Assembly: GCF_004343075.1 (NCBI RefSeq)
Contig: NZ_SLXP01000014.1
Location: 24,014-88,013 of the forward strand
Direction of reading: 5' to 3'
Length of the DNA stretch: 64,000 nucleotides
From: Rhodovulum marinum
GTDB lineage: Bacteria; Pseudomonadota; Alphaproteobacteria; Rhodobacterales; Rhodobacteraceae
In this document: positions 9,397 through 17,653 of the stretch, piece by piece
How positions within the stretch are numbered: the first letter of the stretch is position 1
Layout of the letters: each line of letters opens with the position of its first letter
The notes under the pieces: model-generated
Database searches by the model: none
What the model was told of the DNA's origin: nothing
The model's input: only the letters and a program-made list of their open reading frames with translations
Program-made: the position numbers and the translations under genes

Positions 9397-9831
9397 TCAG
9401 GGTTTGGTCGAGGCCCCGACGGTCACTGTGCCGTCGGGCGCGACGAATCCGATCACGGTGGTGCGCGAGGCGAGGTTCATCACCTTGAGCGCGTCGCCGA
9501 TGCCCGCGCGGTCAAGCGCGCGCGCGTCGGCGGCGATGTTCACGGGGCCGTTGCGGTAGATCAGGGTCACGATCTGGTTGCGTTCGATGATCGCGGGCGG
9601 GCCGATATCGCCCGCGCCGATCGGGCGGCCGGCATACAGGTTGACGCGCGCCTCCTGGCCGATGGCCTCGGCCGGGTCGGTCAGCGCGCCGGGCATGGTC
9701 CCCTCGGCCACCGCGATATCGCCCGGCCCCAGGATCGTCTGGCCGCGGATCGTGCGCGTGGCGACCAGCATCTCGGCCGGGGCGGGCGCGGCGGCACACA
9801 GCGCCGCAAGGAGGAGCAGCGCGCGGGTCAT
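9397..9831 (-). CDS. flgA: Flagellar P-ring assembly chaperone FlgA
   Basis: 144 aa with a Sec signal peptide (MTRALLLLAALCAAAPAPAE). FlgA is the periplasmic chaperone for FlgI. The SAF domain is visible: TIRGQTILGPGDIAVAEG, then EARVNLYAGRPIGAGDIGPPA and the terminal block GPVNIAADARALDRAGIGDALKVMN. The protein is shorter than enterobacterial FlgA, as is common in alphaproteobacteria. Its start overlaps the flgG stop by four bases. Confidence 0.93.
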   Translation of the reverse strand: MTRALLLLAALCAAAPAPAEMLVATRTIRGQTILGPGDIAVAEGTMPGALTDPAEAIGQEARVNLYAGRPIGAGDIGPPAIIERNQIVTLIYRNGPVNIAADARALDRAGIGDALKVMNLASRTTVIGFVAPDGTVTVGASTKP

Positions 9832-10613
9832 CGGATCTGCGTCGTCGCGCCAAGCATCTGGTCGGCCGCCGTGATCACCTTGGAGTTCAGCTCATAGCCG
9901 CGCTGCGCCTCGATCAGTTCGGTGATCTCGCGCACCGCGTCGACCGAGCTGTCCTCCAGGTAACCCTGGCGCAGCGTGCCATAGCCGACATCCCCGGGCG
10001 TGCCCGCGATCGGCGCGCCCGAGGCCTCGGTCTCGGTGAACAGGTTCGAGCCGATCGCCTCCAGCCCCTTTTCGTTGGTAAAGATCGTCAGGGTCATCTG
10101 GCCCAGAAGCTGCGCTTCGACCTGGTCGGTGAAATAGGCGTAGACCTCGCCCTCGGAATTGATCGAGATGCTGCGGGCGTCGTCGGGAATGGTGATGCCG
10201 GGCGCCACCTCGTAGCCGTCCGAGGTCACGATCAGCCCGTCGCCCGTGCGTTTCAGCGACCCGTCGCGGGTATAGGCGGGGTTGCCGTCGGGCAGCGTCA
10301 CTTCCAGGTAACCGCGCCCCTCGACCGCGACGTCCAGGTCGTTGCCGGTCTGCGACAGCGCCCCCTGCGCAAGGTTCACCGTGACCGAGGCCGGCCGCAC
10401 GCCCAGGCCCAGTTGCACGCCCGTGGGCACCACCGTGCCGTCGGACGCGTTGATCGTGCCGGGCCGGGTGACCTGCTGGTAATGCAGGTCGGCGAATTCG
10501 GCGCGGCGGGCGTCATAGCCGGTGGTGTTCATGTTGGCGAGGTTGTTGGAAATCGTCTCGACCCGCATCTGCTGGGCCGACATGCCGGTGGCGGCGATCT
10601 GTAGGGCGCGCAT
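9828..10613 (-). CDS. flgG: Flagellar distal rod protein FlgG
   Basis: 261 aa, standard for FlgG. The N-terminal rod signature MRALQIAATGMSAQQMRVETISNNLANMNTTGYDARR and the C-terminal D0 helix SSVDAVREITELIEAQRGYELNSKVITAADQML are both present. It forms the distal rod through the P and L rings. The gene order flgF-flgG-flgA-flgH follows assembly order. The spacing from flgF is 18 bp. Confidence 0.97.
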   Translation of the reverse strand: MRALQIAATGMSAQQMRVETISNNLANMNTTGYDARRAEFADLHYQQVTRPGTINASDGTVVPTGVQLGLGVRPASVTVNLAQGALSQTGNDLDVAVEGRGYLEVTLPDGNPAYTRDGSLKRTGDGLIVTSDGYEVAPGITIPDDARSISINSEGEVYAYFTDQVEAQLLGQMTLTIFTNEKGLEAIGSNLFTETEASGAPIAGTPGDVGYGTLRQGYLEDSSVDAVREITELIEAQRGYELNSKVITAADQMLGATTQIR

Positions 10614-10631
10614 GGGTCAGTCCTTTCCGGT

Positions 10632-11354
10632 CTAGCTGCTGCCGCTGAGGGTGCGGACGGCGGCGCGAATTCGTTCGTCTTCCTGGGTCAGGAAGTTCTG
10701 GCCAAGTTCGTAGGCGCGCTGGACCTCGATCATCCGGGTGATCTCTGCCACGGCGTCGACATTCGACTGTTCGACGAAACCCTGCAGGATGGTCCCTTCG
10801 AGAAGCGGCTCGGGCGCCCCGCCCGGATCGAACAGCGTGCCGGCCACATGGGTCATCGCGTTGCGGTCGGCGGGCATGTACAGCCCGATCTGCGTCAGCG
10901 GCTGTCCGTCCGCGCTCAGCGTGCCATCGGCGGCCAGCGAGACCGAGGTGGCATCGGGCGGAACGAACACCGCCGCGCCGCCCGCATCCAGCAGGCGATG
11001 GCCCTCGGGCGTCGACAGTTCGCCCGCGGCGTTCGGGGTGAAGGCGCCCGCCCGGGTCAGGCGTTCGCCCTGTGGCGTCTCGACCAGGAAGAACCCCTCG
11101 CCCTCGATCGCGAAATCGAAGGTGCCGTTGGTCTGCGTCAGCGGCGCCTGGGACAGGTCGATCTCGCGCGCATGGGCGTTCGCCATCGACAGTGACCCGG
11201 CCGGCCCGTCCAGCGCCGCGATATGTTCGGAAAAGACCACGCCTTCGCGCCGAAAACCCGCCGTCGCCGCGTTGGCGATGTTATGCGCGACGCTCTGCAT
11301 CTCGCGCATCAGCCCGACCTGGCGGGTCAGCGTGCCGTAGGATGTGCTGTCCAT
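10632..11354 (-). CDS. flgF: Flagellar proximal rod protein FlgF
   Basis: 240 aa. It has the rod/hook family N-terminus (LTRQVGLMREMQSVAHNIANAATAGFRREGVVFSE) and C-terminal helix (NVDAVAEITRMIEVQRAYELGQNFLTQEDERIR). It is distinguished from FlgG by its shorter length, by the diverged start and by its place immediately before flgG. It builds the proximal rod. It lies 3 bp after fliQ. Confidence 0.94.
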   Translation of the reverse strand: MDSTSYGTLTRQVGLMREMQSVAHNIANAATAGFRREGVVFSEHIAALDGPAGSLSMANAHAREIDLSQAPLTQTNGTFDFAIEGEGFFLVETPQGERLTRAGAFTPNAAGELSTPEGHRLLDAGGAAVFVPPDATSVSLAADGTLSADGQPLTQIGLYMPADRNAMTHVAGTLFDPGGAPEPLLEGTILQGFVEQSNVDAVAEITRMIEVQRAYELGQNFLTQEDERIRAAVRTLSGSS

Positions 11355-11357
11355 CGC

Positions 11358-11624
11358 TCAGACCCCCGCGATCATCGGCACCAGCCGGTCGGTGAAGAAC
11401 CCGGTCAGCGTTTCGGTCATGAACCCCATCGACATCCAGAACACGACCAGGATCGCCGCCAGCTTGGGCACGAAGGTCAGCGTCATTTCCTGGATCGAGG
11501 TCAGCGCCTGGAACAGGCCGATGGCCACACCGGTCACCAGGGCCGCCGTCAGGATCGGGATCGAGATGATTACCGCGATCCACAGCCCCTGGCGCAACGT
11601 GTCGTAGAAGACGAATTCGGTCAT
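11358..11624 (-). CDS. fliQ: Flagellar export apparatus protein FliQ
   Basis: 88 aa, the typical FliQ size, with two membrane helices (LWIAVIISIPILTAALVTGVAIGLFQ and LTFVPKLAAILVVFWMSMGFM). It contributes to the FliPQR export channel. It is placed between fliE and flgF with 3-bp gaps, so it is co-transcribed with rod genes rather than with fliR. Confidence 0.95.
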   Translation of the reverse strand: MTEFVFYDTLRQGLWIAVIISIPILTAALVTGVAIGLFQALTSIQEMTLTFVPKLAAILVVFWMSMGFMTETLTGFFTDRLVPMIAGV

Positions 11625-11627
11625 GGG

Positions 11628-11918
11628 TTACACCGGCATCCGCAGGATTTCCTGGTAGGCCTCGACCACCTTGTCGCGGACGGTGACGGCGGTCTCGATG
11701 GCCAGCTCGGTCTGGGCCAGCGCCTGGACCAGCGCGTGCGGATCGGCACTGCCCGACATCGCGGCCATCGCCGTCTGTTCGCCGCTCTGCAGGGTCTGGG
11801 CGAATTTCTGCGCCGCGTCGGCAAAGGCGCCGGTGCCCTGGGTGTCGGGTTTCTGCGGCTGGGTCGCCGGTTTCGCGGTGGCATAGGCCTGTGCGGCGAT
11901 GCTGGATCTTATGTCCAT
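11628..11918 (-). CDS. fliE: Flagellar hook-basal body protein FliE
   Basis: 96 aa. FliE links the MS ring to the rod. The C-terminal family pattern is clear: FAQTLQSGEQTAMAAMSGSADPHALVQALAQTELAIETAVTVRDKVVEAYQEILRMPV. The N-terminus is disordered and polar. It lies 11 bp downstream of flgC, the usual flgB-flgC-fliE order. Confidence 0.95.
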   Translation of the reverse strand: MDIRSSIAAQAYATAKPATQPQKPDTQGTGAFADAAQKFAQTLQSGEQTAMAAMSGSADPHALVQALAQTELAIETAVTVRDKVVEAYQEILRMPV

Positions 11919-11929
11919 TCGAATTCCTC

Positions 11930-12322
11930 CTATCGACGGAGCAGGTCGAGCAGCCCGCGCGACATCTGCCGGGCCTGGTCGAAAAGTTTCAGGTTGGCCT
12001 CATAGCTGCGCTGCGCCTCGCGGGCGTCGGCGATCTCGATCACCAGGTCGACATTCGAGCCGTCGTAATAGCCGGTGGCGTCGGCCATCGGGTGCGAGGG
12101 GTCATAGACCCGCGGCAGCTCGCGCTGGTCCAGCCGCACCGGCCCGGTCTTGACCGCGCCCTCGGGGCCCTTGGGGGCCAGTTCCGCCTCGAAGCTGGTC
12201 AGCTTGCGCCGATAGCCGGGCGTGTCGACATTGGCGATGTTTTCCGACACGTGGCGCAACCGCGCCGCCTGGGCGCGTAACCCGCTGGCCGAAAGGCCGC
12301 GACTATCGCTGAGATCAGCCAT
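11930..12322 (-). CDS. flgC: Flagellar rod protein FlgC
   Basis: 130 aa. The rod signature LSASGLRAQAARLRHVSENIANVDTPGYRRKL and the C-terminal helix NVDLVIEIADAREAQRSYEANLKLFDQARQM are present. It is a proximal rod subunit. It lies 9 bp after flgB in the same operon. Confidence 0.96.
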   Translation of the reverse strand: MADLSDSRGLSASGLRAQAARLRHVSENIANVDTPGYRRKLTSFEAELAPKGPEGAVKTGPVRLDQRELPRVYDPSHPMADATGYYDGSNVDLVIEIADAREAQRSYEANLKLFDQARQMSRGLLDLLRR

Positions 12323-12331
12323 TCATGCCTC

Positions 12332-12724
12332 CTATCTTGCCCGGCCCAGGCTGGTGCGCAGGATGCCCAGCGAACTGCGGTAGACGGCGATCGCCAGGTC
12401 GTGCTTGCTCTTGGTTTCGGCGGCCTTCAGCATCTCCTCTTCAAGCGAGACAGAGTTGCCGTTGGGTTCGCTCGGGACGTCGTCCTCGCGGATCGCCGCG
12501 GCGCGCAGGCCCGTTTCGGCGTCCGGCAAATGGCCGGCCCGCGTGGTGCGCAGGCGCATGTCGTCCCCGGTCTTGCGATAGGTGTCGGCGAAATCCGCGA
12601 TGTCCTGGGCGCGGTAGCCCGGTGTATCGGCATTCGCCACGTTGCGGGCGATGACGGCCTGGCGCGTGCCGGCATGCACTGCCAGCCCCTGCGCCATCCT
12701 GAAGATTTCCAACTTGTCGAACAT
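12332..12724 (-). CDS. flgB: Flagellar rod protein FlgB
   Basis: 130 aa from the ATG at 12724, chosen because GAGGGAG lies about 8 bases upstream; an in-frame ATG at 12751 would add nine residues with no family support. The family motif RQAVIARNVANADTPGYRAQDIADF and the C-terminal helical region (LEEEMLKAAETKSKHDLAIAVYRSSLGILR) are clear. It is the first gene of the reverse operon that runs to fliL and is divergent from fliI across 83 bp. Confidence 0.95.
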   Translation of the reverse strand: MFDKLEIFRMAQGLAVHAGTRQAVIARNVANADTPGYRAQDIADFADTYRKTGDDMRLRTTRAGHLPDAETGLRAAAIREDDVPSEPNGNSVSLEEEMLKAAETKSKHDLAIAVYRSSLGILRTSLGRAR

Positions 12725-12807
12725 CGGGGATTCTCCCTCGGTTTCAATCAAGGCTTAAGGATGATTCCTTTAGAAACGGTAAGTGTTGACCCGGCCGGAG
12801 AATCCGA
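12725..12807. promoter_or_regulatory. flgB/fliI divergent control region
   Basis: This 83-bp gap must hold the promoters for both the flgB-to-fliL operon and fliI. It contains the inverted repeat AAGGA-N4-TCCTT at 12757-12770, with a GANTC site (GATTC, 12763-12767) inside it. GANTC is the recognition sequence of the alphaproteobacterial methylase CcrM. TTGACC at 12786-12791 could be a -35 element for fliI but is very close to the start. No perfect CtrA site (TTAA-N7-TTAA) was found. Function is inferred. Confidence 0.4.
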
Positions 12808-14199
12808 ATGCCCGACAGTCCCTTCGCCGCGCTTCTGAACCGCATCACCGCGTTGGCGCCGATCCGGCCCGTGGGGCGTGTGACCGCCGCGGGCAGCGGC
12901 ACGGTGACCGTCTCCGGCCTGTCCGAAGAGGCGGGGCTGGGCGATCTGGTCGAGATCCGGCATGGCCGCGGCGTGCGCCGCCGGGGCGAGGTTCTGGCGC
13001 TGGCCCAGGGTGCGGTCACGGTGTTGCCCGACGGCACGCCCGAGGGGTTGTCGGTGGGTGATCGCGTCGTCCTGATGGGGCCCGGCCAGATCGCGCCGCA
13101 CAAGGGGTGGCTGGGGCGCATCGTCGACCCGTTCGGTCAGCCGCTGGATGGCCGCCCGCTGATGCCCGGGGCAGAACCGCGGCCCTTGCGCGCCGCGCCG
13201 CCGCCCGCGACCGAACGGCGGGGCCTCGGGCCGCGGCTGGGCACGGGGCTGGCCGCTTTCGACACGCTCTTGCCGATCGTGCGCGGCCAGCGCATCGGCC
13301 TGTTCGCGGGTTCGGGCGTGGGCAAGTCGAACCTGCTGGCCAAGTTCGCCCGCGGCGTGCAGGCCGACATGGCGGTGATCGCGCTGGTCGGCGAACGTGG
13401 CCGCGAGGTGGGCGAATTCGTGTCCCATGTGCTGGGCCCCGAGGGCATGGCCCGCTCGGTGATCGTCGCCGCGACCTCGGACCAGTCGCCGATGGTGCGC
13501 CGGCGCGCGGCCTGGGCCGCCATGGCCGTGGCCGAACATTTCCGCGACGAGGGCAACCACGTTCTGTTCCTCGCCGATTCCGTGACCCGTTTCGCCGAGG
13601 CGCATCGCGAACTGGCGCTTGCCGTGAACGAACCCGCGGCACTTCGGGGGTATCCGCCCTCGACCGCGCAGGCGGTGATGGCGCTGGCCGAACGCGCCGG
13701 GCCGGGGGTCGAGGGGATGGGCGACATCACCGCCATCTTCTCGGTGCTGGTCGCGGGTTCGGACATGGAGGAACCCGTGGCCGACATCCTGCGCGGCGTG
13801 CTCGACGGCCATGTCGTTCTGGATCGCCGCATCGCCGAGCGCGGGCGCTTTCCGGCGGTCGACCTGTTGCGGTCCGTCTCGCGCAGCCTGCCGCGTGCGG
13901 CCAGCGGGCCGGAAAACGCGCTGATCGCCCGCGCGCGCAAGCTGTTGGGCGCCTATGACCGGGCGGAAATGATGATCCAGGCCGGGCTTTACGCCGCCGG
14001 GTCCGATCCCGAGATCGACGCCGCGATCCGGGTCTGGCCCGGTCTCGACGGGTTCCTGTCCGAGAACGCGCCGGGCGGTGTCCCGGAAAGCTTTGCGCGC
14101 CTGGCCCAGATCCTCGAGGAAGCCAGCGCGGGCCCCGGACCCGGCCCCGGCAAGGGCGCGGCGCCCGGCAGGGGGGCTGCGGCGGCGGCCGGCGGGTGA
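12808..14199 (+). CDS. fliI: Flagellum-specific export ATPase FliI
   Basis: 463 aa. FliI energises and orders the export of flagellar substrates and is related to the F1 beta subunit. The Walker A motif is in GLFAGSGVGKSNLL, the Walker B region is NHVLFLADSVTRFAEAHREL, and the family segment GYPPSTAQAVMALAERAGPG follows. The N-terminal beta-barrel domain occupies about residues 20-95. The last ~20 residues are a Gly/Ala/Pro-rich tail of little meaning. It stands alone on the forward strand between two reverse operons. Confidence 0.96.
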   Translation: MPDSPFAALLNRITALAPIRPVGRVTAAGSGTVTVSGLSEEAGLGDLVEIRHGRGVRRRGEVLALAQGAVTVLPDGTPEGLSVGDRVVLMGPGQIAPHKGWLGRIVDPFGQPLDGRPLMPGAEPRPLRAAPPPATERRGLGPRLGTGLAAFDTLLPIVRGQRIGLFAGSGVGKSNLLAKFARGVQADMAVIALVGERGREVGEFVSHVLGPEGMARSVIVAATSDQSPMVRRRAAWAAMAVAEHFRDEGNHVLFLADSVTRFAEAHRELALAVNEPAALRGYPPSTAQAVMALAERAGPGVEGMGDITAIFSVLVAGSDMEEPVADILRGVLDGHVVLDRRIAERGRFPAVDLLRSVSRSLPRAASGPENALIARARKLLGAYDRAEMMIQAGLYAAGSDPEIDAAIRVWPGLDGFLSENAPGGVPESFARLAQILEEASAGPGPGPGKGAAPGRGAAAAAGG

Positions 14200-14233
14200 T
14201 CGCGGCCGTCTGTGGCGCCCGGCCGGGCCGTGC

Positions 14234-15025
14234 TTAGCCGCCAAGCAATGTCAGGGCCGTCTGGGCCGGGCTATAGCCCGCGAAACCCGAACTGATCTCG
14301 GAGCGGATCAGGAACAGTTTGACCAGTTCCTCGCGCTTTTCGGGGTCGGCGAACTGGTCAAGCTCCGAATCCCCGAAGATGGCCTCGGCCTTGTCGCGAT
14401 AGACCTCCAGCTGCTTGTCGAGGTCGAGCGCGGCAAAGGAATCGGGCAGGCCGAAGGCGGTGTCGAAGACCGCGCGCATCGGTTCCGATCCCATGACCGA
14501 AAACCACTTGGCATCGCCGCTCGAACTGCCCTCGGCCAGCGGCGCCAACTCGCGCTCCAGGTTCAGGGCAAGCCGCATGTCGTCGTTCTGTTCGCCGACC
14601 GCGATCTCGAAACTGCGGGTGCGATAGGCCTCGGCGATCGTGTCGGCGAACCCTTCGTCGCGGGTGTTGGGCAGGCCAAGCTCGCCGAAACCGAAGGCCT
14701 CGGCGAGCTTGAAATAGCTTTTGTCGGCCAGCTTGTTGGCCAGTGCGTCATCGGCCGTCGTTCCCTCGGACAGGATCTTGCGGATGAAGAACTTGTTGCC
14801 GATGTCGTCCTGCAGCCCGAACGCCCCCAGCGCGACCTTGAGCAGGCGGTAATCGCCGACCAGGTCCTCGGCGGTGCGCACATCGCCGATCTTCTCGGCG
14901 AAATAGTCCAGGTCGCGCTGCATGACGGTGCTCTGGTTGAACACCTCCTGCTGGCGCTCCATCGTGCGTTCGAGAAAGCGCCAGCCGGCATAGCCGCCGA
15001 TGGGAACGACGGGCTGAAAGCTCAT
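14234..15025 (-). CDS. DUF1217 flagellar-cluster protein
   Basis: 263 aa, soluble and mainly alpha-helical, with the DUF1217 pattern YFAEKIGDVRTAEDLVGDYRLLKVALGAFGL and repeated blocks of the type FIRKILSEGTTADDALANKLAD. Such proteins occur in alphaproteobacterial flagellar clusters; the biochemical role is unknown to me. The start overlaps the flbT stop by four bases, so it belongs to the flagellin-flaF-flbT transcription unit. A scaffold or export-accessory role is possible. Confidence 0.8.
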   Translation of the reverse strand: MSFQPVVPIGGYAGWRFLERTMERQQEVFNQSTVMQRDLDYFAEKIGDVRTAEDLVGDYRLLKVALGAFGLQDDIGNKFFIRKILSEGTTADDALANKLADKSYFKLAEAFGFGELGLPNTRDEGFADTIAEAYRTRSFEIAVGEQNDDMRLALNLERELAPLAEGSSSGDAKWFSVMGSEPMRAVFDTAFGLPDSFAALDLDKQLEVYRDKAEAIFGDSELDQFADPEKREELVKLFLIRSEISSGFAGYSPAQTALTLLGG

Positions 15026-15432
15026 GACGGCCTCGTACCCGCCAGCAGCCGTTCTTCGCGGGGCAGCAGGCTGCGCAGCGCCTTGAGCACCTGGTAGTAC
15101 TGCTCTTCGATGACCGCCTCGGTGGCCAGCGTCAGCTGCCGCCGGCTGTCATGGTCGGTCAGCACCTGGCTCAGCTGTTCGATCCCGCGCAACAGCTGCG
15201 TCCGCGACTCCTCGGGGGTCGTGTCACCCGACAGCACCAGCTGGGCGATATAGCAGACCCGGCGGACGGGCGTGTTCGCCTCTTCGGGGTGGATCGCGTC
15301 GCGCAGGCGCAGGATGTTGGCGTTGGGCGTCTTGATCGACAGCCGGGTGCGGCGGTCGCCGTTCTCGATCACGGCGCCGTTGACGAGGACCCGTTCCTTG
15401 GGGCCCAGTTTCAGGACGAGACCGCTCATCAC
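15022..15432 (-). CDS. flbT: Flagellin post-transcriptional regulator FlbT
   Basis: 136 aa. In Caulobacter, FlbT binds the 5' leader of flagellin mRNA and promotes its decay until the hook is complete. The protein matches the family in length and in segments such as LKLGPKERVLVNGAVIENGDRRTRLSI and the Arg/Gln-rich C-terminal helix. It overlaps flaF and the DUF1217 gene by four bases each. Its natural target in this window is the flagellin transcript two genes upstream. Confidence 0.93.
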   Translation of the reverse strand: MMSGLVLKLGPKERVLVNGAVIENGDRRTRLSIKTPNANILRLRDAIHPEEANTPVRRVCYIAQLVLSGDTTPEESRTQLLRGIEQLSQVLTDHDSRRQLTLATEAVIEEQYYQVLKALRSLLPREERLLAGTRPS

Positions 15433-15806
15433 ACCGCCTCCGGTTTGTCGAGCCCGCGCATGACCGCGGTGTTGATTTCGATCAGGTCATCCGCCTTGGC
15501 GCGACCGGCCAGGACCTCCTGGCTGAGGAAATCGGTGAATTCGTAAAGATAGAAGATGCGGGCGCGCAGGTCGGCCGGCAGGGCATTGTCGGGTTGGGCA
15601 ACGTCGCACGCGAGCAGGCGCCAAAGCCTGCGGTTTTCGGTCAGCGCCGAGGCGAGAGCGGGAAATGCGGTCTTTCCACCGCTGGCGGCCTCTTTGAGGC
15701 GTGCCGTGACACGGGCAAAGGCCGCGTATTCGGTGGCGCGCGGGGTCCGCATCGTGGTCTGATTGGGGGCGGAATAGGCCGATCTGGCCATGTGCAGGGC
15801 GTTCAT
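15429..15806 (-). CDS. flaF: Flagellin biosynthesis regulator FlaF
   Basis: 125 aa, helical, with the FlaF start MARSAYSAPNQTTMRTPRATEYAAFARVTARL and a conserved middle DNRALPADLRAR-type region (here DNALPADLRARIFYLYEFTDF). FlaF is needed for flagellin secretion/translation in Caulobacter and acts opposite to FlbT. The start used gives MNALHMARSAYS; the Met at residue 6 is an alternative. It follows flagellin after a 77-bp gap that holds a strong hairpin. Confidence 0.92.
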   Translation of the reverse strand: MNALHMARSAYSAPNQTTMRTPRATEYAAFARVTARLKEAASGGKTAFPALASALTENRRLWRLLACDVAQPDNALPADLRARIFYLYEFTDFLSQEVLAGRAKADDLIEINTAVMRGLDKPEAV

Positions 15807-15850
15807 GTTCTGTCACTCCATTCTGAAAGTGGGCCAAGGCATCAGGGGAA

Positions 15851-15873
15851 GGGCCGGGGATTTTCCCCGGCCC
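15851..15873 (-). terminator. Hairpin between flagellin and flaF
   Basis: A perfect 10-bp stem (GGGCCGGGGA / TCCCCGGCCC) with a 3-base loop lies 11 bp past the flagellin stop. Only two T residues follow on the reverse strand, so it may be a partial terminator or an RNA stabiliser. Either would let flagellin be made in large excess over flaF-flbT. Confidence 0.65.
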
Positions 15874-15883
15874 GGCCGATGTC

Positions 15884-17104
15884 TTAGCGGAAGAGCGACA
15901 GCAGGTTCTGCGGCGACTGGTTCGCGATCGACAGCGCCTGGGTGCCCAGCTGCTGCTGCACCTGCAGGGCCTGCAGACGGGCCGAGGCGGCCTCCATGTC
16001 GGCGTCGACCAGCGCCCCGATGCCGGACTTCAGGGCATCGGTCAGGTTCGAGACGAAGTTCGACTGGGTTTCCAGGCGCGACTCGATCGACCCGAAGGCG
16101 GCGGCCGCGTCGATCGACGTCGAGATCATCGACTCGATGTCCGCCAGCGCCGTGGCCGAGGTCACGTCCAACCGTGTGGACACGCCATCGCCCAGGCCGG
16201 ACAGGCCGCCGGTGCCCGCCGCACTGACGCGCACGGTGATGGCCGTATCTGCCGCACCCGTGCCCGCGTTGTTGAACGACAGGACGCCGGGGGATGCCGG
16301 GTCGTAGTCGGCCGTCAGGCCGGTGATGCCAGCGGCATTGATCTGGCTGCGGATATTGGTCAGCGCGATATCGTTGGCATCGTTGCCCGCCGCAGCGTCG
16401 TCAGCCGTCACCGTATAGCTGAAGTTCTGATCGCCGATGGTGACCCGAACCGTTTCGCCTTCCGCAATCGCGTCGAGATCGATCGCGGCATCCCCGCCAG
16501 CCAGGGCTACGACGCTTGCGGCGTCGTCAGCAGTCGTGCCGACGGTGAAGGTCTGCGTTCCGCCGCCATCGGCAAGCGTCGCCGTCGCAGCCGCCGCGGG
16601 CGCGGTGTCAAGGTTTTGGGCCGCCACGGTGATCGTCGCGGCGGTCACATCGCCGTTGCTGCGGTTCAGCGAGCCCAGCACGCTTTGGTCGGTGCCGTTG
16701 TTGATCAGGTTCACGCCGTTGAACTGGGCGGCGTCGAGGATCGAGTTCACCTGCTGGATCAGCTGGTCCGTCTCGTTCTGCAGCTTGCCGGTGTCGGCCG
16801 AGGGGTCCTGTGCGGCGACGACCTTGGTCTTGATGCTATCGAGCAGGTCGGTGATCGATTCGGTCGCAGTGCGCGCAACGCCGACCATCGCCTGACCGGT
16901 GGCCAGGCTGTCGGATACCGAGTTGAAGCCGCTCACGTCGCTTTCCATGACCTTCGAGATGGCCCAGACGGCGGAGTTATCCTTGGCGGTGGCGACGCTT
17001 TTGCCGGTCGAGATTTCGCCCTGGGTTCTCTCGAGGCTGGAGTTGATGCTTTTCAGGGTCTGCAGCGCGGTCATGGCGCTGGTGTTCGTCAGAATGCTGG
17101 ACAT
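15884..17104 (-). CDS. fliC: Flagellin
   Basis: 406 aa. The conserved ends that form the D0/D1 core are present: N-terminal MSSILTNTSAMTALQTLKSINSSLERTQGEISTGKSVATAKDN and C-terminal LQALQVQQQLGTQALSIANQSPQNLLSLFR. The central part (about residues 170-320) is Ala/Asp/Thr-rich and variable, the surface-exposed domain. A good Shine-Dalgarno site (GGAAGGA) lies about 8 bases upstream of the start. It heads the flagellin-flaF-flbT-DUF1217 group. Only one flagellin is seen here. Confidence 0.96.
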   Translation of the reverse strand: MSSILTNTSAMTALQTLKSINSSLERTQGEISTGKSVATAKDNSAVWAISKVMESDVSGFNSVSDSLATGQAMVGVARTATESITDLLDSIKTKVVAAQDPSADTGKLQNETDQLIQQVNSILDAAQFNGVNLINNGTDQSVLGSLNRSNGDVTAATITVAAQNLDTAPAAAATATLADGGGTQTFTVGTTADDAASVVALAGGDAAIDLDAIAEGETVRVTIGDQNFSYTVTADDAAAGNDANDIALTNIRSQINAAGITGLTADYDPASPGVLSFNNAGTGAADTAITVRVSAAGTGGLSGLGDGVSTRLDVTSATALADIESMISTSIDAAAAFGSIESRLETQSNFVSNLTDALKSGIGALVDADMEAASARLQALQVQQQLGTQALSIANQSPQNLLSLFR

Positions 17105-17288
17105 GGGTTGGTCCTTCCTTTTCGTATGGCGCTTTGCGCCACGGGTTGCTGCCGCCGTGGGACGACGATCGAAGGTGTTCTCACCCGTACGGCTTTGGAG
17201 GGGGTCCGTGCCGTGCCACCCATGTTCCGGGCGCGGTCCCGAGCATTTCAGCTGCGGGTTAAACGACGGCTAATGGAAAAAGGTATTA
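17105..17288 (-). promoter_or_regulatory. Flagellin 5' leader with hairpins and a weak sigma-28-like promoter
   Basis: Just upstream of the ribosome site, the leader can fold into GGCGC-TTT-GCGCC (17128-17140) or into the overlapping CCACGG-N10-CCGTGG (17139-17160); the two are mutually exclusive. Further up, on the reverse strand, TAATACCT and GCCGTCGT separated by 10 bases (17288 down to 17263) resemble the sigma-28 consensus TAAAGTTT-N11-GCCGATAA only weakly. If used, the leader would be about 150 nt, long enough for FlbT binding as described in Caulobacter. Confidence 0.35.
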
Positions 17289-17314
17289 GCGGGGCCTTTT
17301 GTCGAAAATGGGGC

Positions 17315-17653
17315 CTAGGCGCGGCGGGTCAGCGACCCTTGCGTGGCGCCGATGCGCGAGGATTTGCCGCTCTGGTCATAGGTGGTCAGCGCCTCGGCGG
17401 GTTGGCGGGCGCGGCGCAGGGTGGCCACCGCGCTTTCGACGCCGCGCTGCACGGCCTGCATCAGGCGGGCGTTGCCCTCGGCCAGCTCGCGCAGCCGGGC
17501 CAGCGCCGCGGCGTCGGGGACCGGGCGCGCGGACAGGTCGGCCACCAGGCGTTCCTTTTCCTCGGCCAGGTCCTGCAGCGCGGGGAAATCGGCGCGGCGC
17601 AGCGCGTCGCGTTCGCGCAGGAGCAGGGCCTCGATCGGGTCATCCAGCGTCAT
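17315..17653 (-). CDS. FlgN-like flagellar chaperone candidate
   Basis: 112 aa, helical, no signal peptide. The pattern PIEALLLRERDALRRADFPALQDLAEEKERLVADL resembles the N-terminal helices of FlgN-type export chaperones, in which EK(E/R)xLL is typical. Its start overlaps the end of the upstream flgJ-like gene by 14 bp, so the two are co-translated. FlgN chaperones FlgK/FlgL, which are not in this window. The call rests on size, helix pattern and context. Confidence 0.55.
   Translation of the reverse strand: MTLDDPIEALLLRERDALRRADFPALQDLAEEKERLVADLSARPVPDAAALARLRELAEGNARLMQAVQRGVESAVATLRRARQPAEALTTYDQSGKSSRIGATQGSLTRRA

Noticed and set aside
12725..12807. CtrA binding site
   Set aside because: A single TTAA half-site is present but no second half at the required 7-bp spacing.
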